From Strobilurus pachycystidiatus (taxonomy: Eukaryota > Basidiomycota > Agaricomycetes > Agaricales > Physalacriaceae): a stretch of DNA of 64,000 bases. The translations under genes and the position numbers were made by a program. The stretch lies in the NCBI GenBank assembly GCA_019915135.1, contig JAHLMK010000006.1, positions 1,798,001 to 1,862,000 on the forward strand, read 5' to 3'. The first letter of the stretch is position 1; the number at the start of each line of letters is the position of its first letter. The notes beneath the pieces are model-generated. The model ran no database searches. It was not told where the DNA came from and saw only the letters and a list, made by a program, of their open reading frames with translations. Shown here in pieces: positions 1 to 10,347 of this stretch.

Positions 1-1403
1 TCGGGAGCGGCTTCGCCTTCATTCCCGCGGTTTGCATCCCTTCTCAATGGGTAAGTAAATCAATATAAATAGGCTCGAGTGTAAGCTGTGCCCGTACTCA
101 ATTCCTGCCATGTCAGTTCACGAAGCATCGAGGTGGTCCACGACTTTACCGCGTGTGAGAGTACATGACTGAATGGCGTGATCTGTAGGTCTCGCTACTG
201 GCATCGCAGCTAGCGGATACGGTTCGTTATTACTCTTTCCGGTGTCTTCCTGTGTCACTCACCATCGTGGTCCATTACTAGGCGTGGGAGGCCTGGTCCT
301 CAGTCCCTTGACCCAAAAGCTCATCGACCATCTCGGGTTTCGATGGGCTTTGAGAATTACCGGTCTGATGACTTTGGTAGGTAAGTGCATCGCCATATCA
401 TGATTGCTCGAATCTCAGATGCTGGATGGTGGCTCCTTCATGTTCTTTTTGTGTTCTTTTGTATTTTATGGCAATCTCCTCACCCTTCTTGATAGCTCTG
501 GGTGTAGCGGACATCTTTCTAAAGCCCAGGGCCTCTGTTTTGCCGCCTACAAAGATCGACAGGAAGTTGCTGACAAACAAAGTTTTCCTGTTCCTCTGCT
601 CGATTGGCCTGTTCAGCGGTCCTGGTTTCTACGTTCCCTTATTTTACGTGCCAGGTCAGTCATCATCGAAGCAAGCTAGCCCACAGCCCAGGATTAACAT
701 TGCTGTGCTTCGTCAGACTACGCTGTTAACGAATTGGAACGCAGTGCACAGGATGGCGCCAACTCGGCAGCCCTAATCTCGGCATTCTCCGCAATTGGGC
801 GCGTCGTTCGTTGATTGCATGTTAAGTAGCTGCTTCCGATTCTCATCGTTGCTTTTAGTGCTTGGGAATTGTTGGTGACCGCCTGGGACATCTGCCCATC
901 CTTTCCCTATGTCAATTCCTTGGTGGCGTCGCCCAGATGGCGATATGGCCATTCGTGCATAACCTCGCCGGACTGATGGCCTTCTCGTCCTTCTATGGAT
1001 TCTTCACCGGAGGGTACGTGAGTCTTTACCCCGTCGGTAAGTGTTTGGTGTGCATTTTCTATGGTTCCTCCTCTGACGGATCGAACCATAGTTGCTGCTG
1101 ATCTTTACGGAGTCGAAGGTCTTGCGAGCATCACGGGGGTCATGTTCTCAAGCTTCGTGGTAGGTGTGCATCTATGCGTGTCGGACGATCTACTCAACAA
1201 ATACTCAGCCTGGAACGCTCGTCGGACCACCCGCATCCGGAGCCATTCTTGACAGACACACCAACCCGTATAACGGCAAAATCAATTTCCTTCCCGTGCA
1301 GCTCTTCGGAGGAAGCTGGCTGCTCGTTTCCGCTTTGATGGCGGTCATGGTCAAAGTCTTCCACGACCTCGCGAAGCGTGGACAAGGGAGCATTGCCCTT
1401 TGA
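1..1403 (+). CDS. MFS transporter, monocarboxylate (MCT/MCH) type, 5' end outside window
   Basis: Membrane transporter of the major facilitator superfamily, closest in pattern to fungal monocarboxylate-porter-like (MCH) proteins. The substrate cannot be told from sequence. The first visible exon reads GSGFAFIPAVCIPSQW and is followed by an intron starting GTAAGT. Later exons give GLATGIAASGYG, then GGLVLSPLTQKLIDHLGFRW, which is the usual MCT-type core. Further exons hold hydrophobic helices (near 585-655 and 860-1030) and the last one ends in FHDLAKRGQGSIAL before a TGA at 1401-1403. Introns of about 50-140 bases interrupt nearly every helix. The start codon and the first helices lie before base 1. 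It is tail to tail with the sugar transporter at 1940-3972. No frameshift was seen. The family call is fairly secure; the substrate is not. Confidence 0.8.
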
Positions 1404-1577
1404 CCAACCTTCGTCATGTGTTTTAATCTTTCTGTGGAAATGAAGAGTCTAGGAGATCGAGGGGCGTTTCTTTGACCAGGTACAAATCAATCTCCCGTCC
1501 ATCTTCTTGCTCTTCAAGTCCCTTCTTCAGTCTCTCGGTTCTTCATCTTACAACATCCCTTTCGTGTACTTCATTTC

Positions 1578-1774
1578 TCGACGGCCTAGGGGGCTGAGGG
1601 TCGTCTGAGTGCTAATGAAAGCACTACAAACTTCCGTCATCCCTCTTCGCTAGTATTTCCGTTCTGTTGCAGTGCTACTACTTGTCAATTTCTTTCTTCC
1701 GTGTCTACGGGGTTGGGGGTCGCCTGGATGCCAATGAATGCACCGCAGTCTTCCGCCATCCTTCTTCACTGATA
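1578..1774. repeat. degenerate direct repeat, two units, in an intergenic gap
   Basis: Two units of about 75 bases (1578-1653 and about 1702-1774), spaced about 123 bases apart, align at roughly 70 percent by eye. Both hold a GGGGCTGAGGGTCG/GGGTTGGGGGTCG core, then TGCTAATGAA/TGCCAATGAA, then TTCCGTCATCC/TTCCGCCATCC. They lie between the convergent 3' ends of the two MFS genes. No gene is visible between 1404 and 1939. Confidence 0.5.
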
Positions 1775-1939
1775 CTCATTCACCGAGGTTCTTCTCCCTA
1801 CTCACTTGAATTCATTTGTTAAGGTGTTCCCAGCCAGGTCGTGAAAAAGCCTGAAGATGCATGCACGCTACTAAAAATACACAGTACCAAGAGATGCTAA
1901 GGTAACATTTCATGAGGGATAAGGCGAGTGAAATTGGTA

Positions 1940-3972
1940 TTAAACTTTCTCCTGGACGCTATGTACGCTCGCGTGGTCACTACCCTCGAGCGCCTTCTCG
2001 CGGCTCGCAATGTGCGCGTTGCGTTCCTCTTGGGTGATGGAGCCGAAGATGATGTCCATGTCTTCGAGGGAGCGGCCTTTCGTTTCGGGGATGAGCCTGT
2101 GCGAAGGTTGGTCAGGAAAGACGACTGAAGGGTGAGAGTGAACGTACAATGAGAAAACACCCATGCCACCAATGTTGACAGTAGCGAACATGACGAAGAT
2201 CTTCCATCCAAGGTTGGTGACCATGTCAGGAGTGACCTTTGATACAACAAAGTCTGGGATGATATGTCAGCCTTGTTAGAGGAAAGCTGGACGCGGACAC
2301 ATACTCCAGAGCCACTGGGAAGCAGAGGCAGTAGCCAGACCGTAATGCCTTGTCCTGGTAGGGAAGATATCGGAGACGTAAACCCACGGCAACGGTCCCC
2401 AACCCATTGAGTAGAAGCAAACGTAGATGTAAAGCATGGCGGCCATAGCTTGACTGGCGGGCTCAGGGCTAGGGATAACGGAACTGGAGTTGGTGGCCGG
2501 AGGAGGGTGTGTCTTCAAAATGGCGCCGATGATGAAGAAGAGCGTGCCCATTCCGAAGGCTGAAATGATGAGGGAGAGCTTGCGTCCGAGATATTCAACA
2601 CCGAAGAAAACGAAGATGGATGTGGCAACGAGCTTGACCACACCGTACACCCCAGAAGCGAGGAGCGAGTTCTTGGTACCGGTATAGCCGATTGAGGCTA
2701 GTACGCCACGTTAACTCGAGTGATGAGCGGGAGGGGTGGAAAACTCACCGAAAATCTGGGGAGCATAGTAGTTGACACTGTTCTGGCCAGACCATTGTTG
2801 AAGCAAGAAGATGACAAAGGCAATGATGAAGCGAATGCGATTGCCCTTGCCAAGGAAAGCCTCTTTCCAGTCGAGACCCTCGCGGGCAATACGTTCTTCC
2901 TCGACGGCGGCTTCGATCTCAGCCAACTCGTGGAGAACACGCTCGTCGGTCACTGAACGGCGACGGAGGTACGCCAAGTTGTTAAGAGCATCCTCTCGGC
3001 GACCAACAGAGGCCAACCAGCGAGGGGATTCCTGGAGTACCCATCAGATAAATCGGATACACACGGTCCAGGAGGACTGACCTTGATGGTGAGGAGACCG
3101 AAAGTCATAATGCCAGCGGGCACAAGCTGGAAGCCGAAAGGAATTCTCCATACGTTGACGCTGTTGGTGATGTTGATACCAATTCCATCTAGGAGCGAAT
3201 GAGCAGGATGCAAGGTGACTCGGCGATATAGACGCACAGTTCGTGAAATAGGAAAGCATGACACCAGTGGCCACCATGATTTGGAACATGCCAGTAATCC
3301 GTCCACGAACGTCTTTGGGGCAAGACTCGGAGACGTATGCAGGAGCAACAGCAGAGATACCGCCGATTCCGAAACCAGAGATGACGCGGCCGGCGTAGAT
3401 GAGCTTGAGACCATTGGATGGGGATTTGGCCACAGTGGTGAGGACCTTCGAGGAACGAGTGAGCTAATACAATGAAGCTAAGTAGATGAGACCACATACG
3501 GCACCGACACTGAAGAGCAATGCATATGCGAGAAGGGTCTTTCGGCGACCAATGCGGGCTGGACATGTTATCAGGACCACATGACTAAACGGGGAAGAAA
3601 GGCACATACGAGAAACGACGATGCTAGCCAAAGCACCGAAGAAAGCACCAGCCTGTAGAACGGACACGACGATGGAAGAAACGTTGTTGACCCTCTTGAC
3701 ATCCTTGGTTCCATCGGGGTTGAGCATGCCAAAGTGTTGCTGGAAGTAGTGATTGCTGACGACGCCACCACCGATACCACTGTGCGTGTGTAAGAAAAAA
3801 CCAAAATCCCAACGACGACAAATTTGAAGGCGTACGTATCATAACCGAAGAGCACGATGCCCCAATACACAACGAACGCGAGCCCTATCAATCCGTAAGT
3901 AAAGCCGCTGATAGTGGATAGACAAGGACACGCACAGTAGACCCGAATGTTTTGGAATCTGGTGTCCTCCAT
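1940..3972 (-). CDS. MFS sugar transporter, quinate/hexose permease-like
   Basis: Plasma-membrane proton-coupled sugar or quinate permease of the sugar-porter family. Exons joined by eye give the N-terminal helix WLAFVVYWGIVLFGYDTG, then GGGVVSNHYF, the RIGRRKTLL loop, the AGRVISGFGIGG helix, ESPRWLASVGRREDA, the QQWSGQNSVNYYAPQIFG helix and the C-terminal PETKGRSLEDMD signature, all diagnostic of the family. The start ATG at 3972 gives MEDTRFQNIRVY. An intron then removes bases up to the TTGATAG acceptor, so that VYW joins LAFVV. A second intron splits GYD-TG. The order of the motifs is complete and no break is seen. A TATA-like box lies about 65 bases upstream. The substrate is inferred only at family level. 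Confidence 0.88.
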
Positions 3973-4036
3973 GGTGTTGAACTAGTCGGAAGGAAAGAAG
4001 CACTGAGCCTACCGAAATCAGCGCGACCATCGTAGC

Positions 4037-4044
4037 TTATATAT
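4037..4044 (-). promoter_or_regulatory. TATA-like box of the sugar transporter
   Basis: On the minus strand TATATAAG lies about 65 bases upstream of the ATG at 3972. This is a plausible core promoter position; inference from sequence only. Confidence 0.4.
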
Positions 4045-5635
4045 GGTGCCCTGAAGCCTTGCGGGGAACGGGGGTGGGGAGAAAGTGGGGACAAGCGGAC
4101 CGGACCCGGACCGCAGCGAAAAACAAATTCACCCCACCCCCGCCCGCCATCCATACGCGATCAGTTTCCTCAATTTCAGACTGGGTCTGTTTGGGTCTGT
4201 GAGGCTAAACAGATGCACATGGAGTGACAAAGATAGAGCTCTCTCTCTCTTGACGAGCAGAGTATGGATGCGCAAATGGCATATCCAGTCCGAGCTGCGC
4301 ATTGCGAGACATCACCGTATGACCAAAAGGAACATGGAGGTCATCTGCCAGACGCTCATGTGGTTCTCAATCGACCCTGCATGATGTCTTCAATTTTGGA
4401 ACCTCGGAGGACGAGCTGGGTGAACGATCTCAAGCTGGGCACGTTACGGTGTCCTCAGACATTACATATTATACCTGTGGCTAATGTTCCACATAATGGT
4501 AGCGCAGCTCTGATTATACCTACCAGATTACAAGTGAAATGCAGGGTGCATCACCCGCCACAGAGGCCTAGGACTGAACACGTGTCTTCATTTTGCGAGG
4601 GCGGGAGAAATTGAACCTGCCGCTTCGAATGGGTGTCATCTAGGTTCCTGGATACGAAGATCTCACAAAAGATCCGACCAGAAACGCTTCTGCGCTACGG
4701 AAAAGATCCAGAGTTTGACTGGAACCCGTTGTATAACCTTGTCAATGTAAGTATAGCGTATCGCTCTCATGCGGCAATGAGACGAAGACGTGCTTGAAAA
4801 GCTCCAATCATCACATTTGAGATACCTGACATGAAGAAAACATACACCCATATGTTCTAACTTCTAACCCCTCTATTGGATCCAGTCTTCAACATGCTAG
4901 AACACGCTCCCTTGACACTCCCTGACGCTCCCTGTCAGACTTTGCCCCGAAAGCACAGGGGAAACCTAGTTTCTGCTTTGATGATGAGTCAACGTGGGGT
5001 ACTCCGTTCGAGAAACTGTCTTTGCAATTTACCTGTGGGGATGACTGTCTCCCCATAGACGGCCCGAGCAGCGCCAGAGTCGCGTTTTGATCCAGGAACG
5101 AGTCAGCGGAAAAAGCTACGAGTCGATCCTAGTCTGATGGGAATTTACAGAAGGTAGTACACAGGTAGTACACCGGTTTTCATACTTTCAATGTTACTAT
5201 TATCAGAAAGGAGCTGGGTCCAACATTGAGGATTGCATTGCAAAGGCTTTGAATGCACTCGGGCATCGAGACTGTAGGTAGCCACATATTCGAACTGAGA
5301 AATCCTGGGTAAGCGAGAGGCACAGTGGACACAGAGAGATCTGCGTAGACGAGAGGCACAGACACCGAGCCTAGTCACGGCCCGCTCGTTGACTGAGGCA
5401 ATCTGACTCTAATACAGTTGTCTTGTGAGCAGCGTCCTGACAGTAGTGACAAGAGATCCTGGGGGCCTCACCCGCCGGGCCGCCCTCGCGCGTATATGGG
5501 CGCCACAATATAGTAACTGTGATCGGCAAGGCCTAGAGTCCGGAACTCGAGGGAAATTACATAGTAATCACCACATCAGAGAAAGGGAAAAAAAGAGCAG
5601 GCCCAGGGGATGTAACTTTGTAAGAGAAGAAGCCG
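4045..5635. other. intergenic region without a recognisable gene
   Basis: Only short open frames in mixed registers, none with a family motif or a convincing intron chain. Contains a short pyrimidine run (CTCTCTCTCTCTT near 4239). I see no RNA gene. Confidence 0.5.
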
Positions 5636-7039
5636 GCCAGAGTGGGATTAAACTATTCAGCAACCCCCCTTTCAGGTTAAGAAACCCGTTGCTAATTTGG
5701 CAATCCCCGTTTCCCCGATGTGACTTGATGTGACCGTGGCGCAAAAGGGCACAAAGAATGGCGGAGTCCTCGTCTTGATGGACGATAACACACACAGGGA
5801 ACAGAAACAAAAATGAGACATCTATTCAGTTAAAATGATAATGTGAATGGTTCTGCCTGAGTCCTGTGTCTTGCAGATCTGGTGCTATGAGATGCTAAGT
5901 TATATGGTACACTTCGCGTGATCCCGTGTACGCGCCTCGCCTGGCCATTCTTTTCAGATCTGCCTCCAAAGACTCTCGCCTGATCAGTCATGCAAGACCA
6001 AACTCTGCGCATTTAGCCGCCAAGCTTGCTGTCAACAGAGGCCACAGGAATACAATTTGCGCTTGGTGCCCATCAAGGCCCTTGCCCGTGGCGGCGCCAT
6101 TGTTGCCAGAAATATTCGGTGTCAGTCTTAGTAGTTGTGATTTTAGATTGTGTAAAGTGTACAGACATGGCCCTCGTTCCGTCGAAGTCGCGCTGGTGGT
6201 CGTTGCAGTCGCGTCAAGAATCATTGCATCAGTCTGTTATTGTCCTCGCTAGTACTCGATTATGGTCGAGACTCGTCGACTGCTATCGCGTTTGTTGTGC
6301 CTCGAGACTGGTCGTTCCCTTGTTTGTCACCGAACGCACTGTCAAATTATCCAACAAGTGCGTGTCGGAAGTCGTGTTGGCTTGCGCTTGACGTCGAAGT
6401 GGTCGTGTCACGCCGTGATCACAGCTTATCTTATTTGGCAATAGTGTTGCCGTGGTTTGGTCAGGTCCGGTTTGGTCTGGTTTTGCTGGGTTTAGCAAAC
6501 TGTGGGTTCAAACCAGGTTCAGACCAGGTTTAATGCGAGAATATATATTATATGTCTATGGCCTTGGTAGCATTCTAATACATTGCTGTTCACTGAAATA
6601 CATTCTCCTAGGTGCTTTTGGGGCTCCTTACAAGAGAGGAACAGTACGATAGCGACAATATACCAGTGACGGCCATGTCAATCCGGAAGCCCGGCACAGC
6701 TCGGCAAAGCGCGACGCAAAGCAGTATTGGAAAACCACCCGATTCCAGATCTCCTATGCCTGTTTATTCAAAGATATTGATCAATAGAGGCACCCTAAGC
6801 TTGAGTATTGGCAGCAGAGTGGCACCAACATCCCCTAACAAGAATGAAAAAATGCAACTACAAACCGGGTTTGAACCCAGTCTCATCGGTCTGGTTCCGT
6901 TCGGTTATTTGCAGTTCGGTCTTTTGGTTTGACGGTTCCGAGCCGAACCCCGGCAACACTATTTGGCAACAGGGTTCCCGGGAAACCCCCGGGTTTCTGG
7001 CAGAAACGGGGGTTGCTGAATAGTTTAATCCGCCAGAGT
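5636..7039. mobile_element. non-autonomous DNA transposon with TIRs and 8-bp target duplication (hAT-like size class)
   Basis: Bases 5645-5668 (GGATTAAACTATTCAGCAAC then CCCC) are the exact reverse complement of 7008-7031, a perfect 24-base terminal inverted repeat. Similarity continues inward imperfectly (left TTTCAGGTTAAGAAACCC, right, reversed, TTTCTGCCAGAAACCC). Immediately outside both ends is the same octamer GCCAGAGT in direct orientation (5636-5643 and 7032-7039), which looks like a target-site duplication; one extra G sits between octamer and repeat on the left. Eight-base duplications are characteristic of hAT elements (established knowledge), but the TIR itself matches no hAT end that I can name. 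The 1.4 kb interior has no transposase frame, so the element would need help from elsewhere to move. A nested inverted repeat occupies its right half. Confidence 0.75.
6440..6963. repeat. nested inverted repeat inside the transposon
   Basis: AATAGTGTTGCCG at 6440-6452 is repeated inverted at 6951-6963, and GGGTTCAAACC at 6504-6514 is repeated inverted at 6868-6878. Spacing is similar on both sides (about 60-75 bases). The arms are rich in GGTTTGG/GGTTCGG motifs. This could be a second element inserted into the first or a subterminal structure of the same one. Confidence 0.6.
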
Positions 7040-7746
7040 TACCACATAGTCGCGGTAGTCAAAATTAGCTACCAGAGTGCGGTTTACTCCATCACGAAGA
7101 AGGTTTCTTATTGGACCTACGTGGATGAAGGCGCGTCTATAAAAAAGAAGAGGCGCGGCAAGTTATTTCCTCGGCGTGAGATGGAGCGCAGAGTGCATAA
7201 TCTTGAGATGGACAGTAAGCTGTCTCGTTCACCGTACATAGACGCGGAGCCTCCGACCTCGTGAGCACTGAGTGGTGCCGAGACATGAACAAAAGGTCGA
7301 CCTTCGCCTCGTGACACGTCCGCAACAGTAGCTGTCGTCTGTCGTGCAGTACTGAGACTGAACTGCAATGAACAGTACTGTACCTAGAAGTCTCGAAGCT
7401 ATACGTGAGATGATGGTCGAAAGACTCGAAACCAACAAAAATTAGGCGCGCAAAAGTAGTGGCCAAATGGAGTAATCAACTCATTACCTGATGTGCTGAT
7501 ACGTCACTAGGTTCAGCAACGCATCTTGACTTCTCTCCCTCATCGTGCGATAGCATCTAGCTACAATCAGGCATTCACAGTCCCAGTATTTGCTCCAGCA
7601 CTTGGATCCAGGATCTGTTACTCTCGTGATTGCAGACCCCTCCCCCTTTACCCCGCTTCGAAGGTTGCCTCCTTGCATCACCACACCCTGTTCATATCTT
7701 GAGCCGTATCCACGTTCTAGCGCCCCACCTTGGACATCAGGACACA
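7040..7746. other. intergenic region without a recognisable gene
   Basis: Between the transposon's right end and the first unknown-family gene. Several short frames on both strands, none with a motif or a supported start. A TATAAAAAAG sequence near 7138 is the only promoter-like feature, too far upstream (about 600 bases) to be assigned. Confidence 0.4.
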
Positions 7747-8965
7747 ATGTTCGGCAGTATTGGCCTCTTTGTCTCACTCACATACGAAGAGGGCCTGGAC
7801 CCGACTCTCCTTATCCAGACGAATACTCTCTCTCCTCGCCTCCAAGCAGACTTTCGGCGGGATTTGAAGGAGCTAGGCATACTACCCCCGCCGAAAGATA
7901 ACACAATCATACCCGAGCCTGGAGTCATTCAGACTCGATGGACAACGCCTGAACATTCTGTGAGTAGCCGGTCCAGGCGTCTTGATGTTGATTACTAACG
8001 ACGAGCGGTAGCCTTTCCATCATGGCCTGTCGAATAGGTTCAAAAGCCACGGACGAGCGAGGATCGAAACTAATCTCCGTCGGCTATCGATGTAGGTTTT
8101 GATTATTAGGCGAACATGCTGGCAGTGATGTCGTGTCGACAGAAAGAAGATCGAACTCTCGGAATGCAAACAGTCAGTATTTGCGATACTTCTTCTATCT
8201 CGGTCCTCATTGAGCACAGGGACTCCGCGCCGTTAATCACAACGATATATCCCACGGAAGGACCCCACGCACGCTCCAACAGAGGGACGATATTGGAATA
8301 CCGGGACGTCGCACCATCAACACTTCCTGCTCCGTCCCACAATCCGCTGCTAGAGAGGATTACGCCTGCACATAGCACTGGCGGACCTTTGGCGGGTCGG
8401 ATGGATCCATTCCACGAGGAGGGCGACAAGGTGGGACATCAAGAGGAAGACTGGCACAAGCAAGATGAGGATAGTATGTCAATTAGTGACGAAGAACAGT
8501 CCTCGAGAACAAGATGGTCCGAGACTTCGGTTGAGCAAGCTGTACGTACTCCGTGTCAGCACTGGATTGTGACTGACTGGTTCACTCAGCTACTCAAGCA
8601 TCCTCTCAGTCGGTCAACAACGCCGGAACCCAAGATGAAGCGACGGAAACCTCATGACGCCAGTTCGGACACAACCTTAGGTTTGTCATCATCTCGCTAC
8701 GATCCTTGCTCTCGCCTCATGATGGTCTCCAGTGGATCTGGGTCGTCAAGACCTGATGAGTCTCCTCAAGAAGGAACAAGAGAAGAACGAGAAGCTCCAG
8801 CAAGAGTTGCAAGAGCAAGTAGCCAAGAATACGGAATACGAGACGTTACTCTCGGATATACGCAATGAATGTCGACATCCTTTTGTAGTACCATCGCTTT
8901 TGGACGCCTTTATGGCGGTTTCCAAGTTGACGACATCTGTTACAATAGATTCTTCTTTGCATTGA
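7747..8965 (+). CDS. unknown-family protein, copy A (322 aa)
   Basis: Function unknown. Six exons by splice consensus: 7747-7959, 8012-8091, 8143-8172, 8220-8541, 8590-8680, 8733-8965; total 969 bases, in frame. The first exon encodes a domain of about 71 residues (MFGSIGLFVSLTYEE ... GVIQTRWTTPEHS). Exon 2 is exactly 80 bases, as in copies D and F. Exon 3 (30 bases) corresponds to the 24-base micro-exon of C, D and F and encodes KKIELSE. The middle is acidic and low in complexity, with a basic KMKRRKPHD patch. The last exon is a coiled coil (LLKKEQEKNEKLQQELQEQ), then NECRHPFVVPSLLDAF. The intron before the coiled coil is phase 1, as in C, D and F. The ATG at 7747 is supported by alignment with the other copies. 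The protein looks intact. Confidence 0.75.
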
Positions 8966-9354
8966 GCCGTCGGTCCCCTCTGCCTAAGCCTCAGCCAGTC
9001 CGGAACGAAAGGCTATGAACGTCAGCGTCAGCATCGTTGTCAGCAGATCAGGATGTGCCTAAAGTTTGTTTCTGTCCCTTCCAAACATCGACATGACTCG
9101 ACCCGATGCATAGCATGTCGCAAGCTACTACTAACATGTACACCGTGCGCTACAGCAGTCCAACTCACATTGCAAAATACGAGTAATTTGCCTTCTTCAC
9201 CGAACCGAAGGCCTTTCAATCATGTAAACGTCCCTGCCTTTCCTTTCCTCAGTTGGTCGCAACAGTAGCCCTGTACATATTGACACCTGCTTACAGACTC
9301 AAAACGGGCGGGTTCGGTGCACTTATGCATGCAGAGATATGAATATACGACCGC

Positions 9355-9558
9355 CGCGTCCGTAAGAGTCAGCCTACATATGCAAACCAACAAGTCCAGC
9401 ACAGCAGGAGATCGGGAACGGTAAGTAGAAGAAGGCGAGCGTGAGGGGAAGCGGCGTCTATGAGATCTCCTCCGCGATTGTGGACGTGACTTGCGGCCAG
9501 TTTCACCACTGAGAGTACAAATGTGAGGAAGATGAACGTAGGAGCGTCCGTGTTGCAA
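9355..9558 (-). pseudogene. relic of the unknown family (3' end, closest to copy B)
   Basis: The minus strand reads an RS-rich stretch (RSHRRRFPSRSPSSTYRSRS), then PAVLDLLVCICRLTLTDAA. Copy B ends with FFPAVLDLFVYICRMTVDIT. The DNA also aligns: the minus strand shares CTGGACTTGTT and ATATGTAGG(C/A)TGACT with 11604-11637. There are no N-terminal domain, micro-exon or coiled coil nearby, so this is a truncated fragment lying between intact copies A and B in the opposite orientation. Confidence 0.55.
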
Positions 9559-10347
9559 TTCTTCCGAGATAGGGCTTGGTTGAGAATACAGTAGTAATGA
9601 TATATCAGTGACTTCTCAGAAACCTATACTGTAGTGGTGTGCCTCGACTTCTAAGTTCTGAGGTGCTCCCACAAAACTCTTCCGAACAAAGAGATATGAT
9701 GACCTCTTCAAATCCGTCCCATACTAATAGGAGCTTCGAATGCACAAGGCAGACGCGAGGATTGAGTGCACTGCTGGAGTGGCAGTGATGGGCGCAGATG
9801 AGTAGATTCGCAGGAATATAGCCTGCCGTTACAGCTGACTACAAATCGATAGGCGGCTGAACGTTCGCCGTCGTTGAGTGGTTGTCAAGGTCTGTCGAAC
9901 CGCCCTCGGCGGTTTTAAGAGTTTTAACAGGCTTCAATCCCAGCCTGTTATGTTTCTCAGCCATCAAAGCCGCAACTCCGCCGAACAATCACGTAAGTCA
10001 GAACCGGCCTATCGATTTGTAGTTAGCTGTGGTATATTCGCTCGCTCTTTCAGTCTCGCTTACTCTAAGGTTACCTCAACTAGAAGTTAGAACGATGGCG
10101 GAAAGACGACGTCGGTGCTAGATGATGGCGGGCGGTCACCTTGAAAGGGGACTCGGCAGGTCTCGGCTTACTGATTATCACTGTCCGGCATGTCGCCTAG
10201 TTTGGGTGATCTGCGTGAGAGGCGCCTTGATTTCTCTTTCATCTTGTACCACTACGTCCACCTCCACTGTGCCTCTCGGGTACGTTACAGTAACCCAAAC
10301 ACAACACTAAACGGGCTGAACTCTGCACTCAGATCTTGGTGACGGTT
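9559..10347. other. intergenic region with two adjacent perfect hairpins
   Basis: No gene recognised. AACCGCC-CTC-GGCGGTT at 9898-9914 is a 7-bp stem, and AACAGGCT-8 nt-AGCCTGTT at 9926-9949 is an 8-bp stem. Their function is unknown; each could be chance. Confidence 0.4.

Noticed and set aside
7484..7777. Minus-strand frame across the start of copy A
   Set aside because: Overlaps the supported first exon of copy A; no motif.
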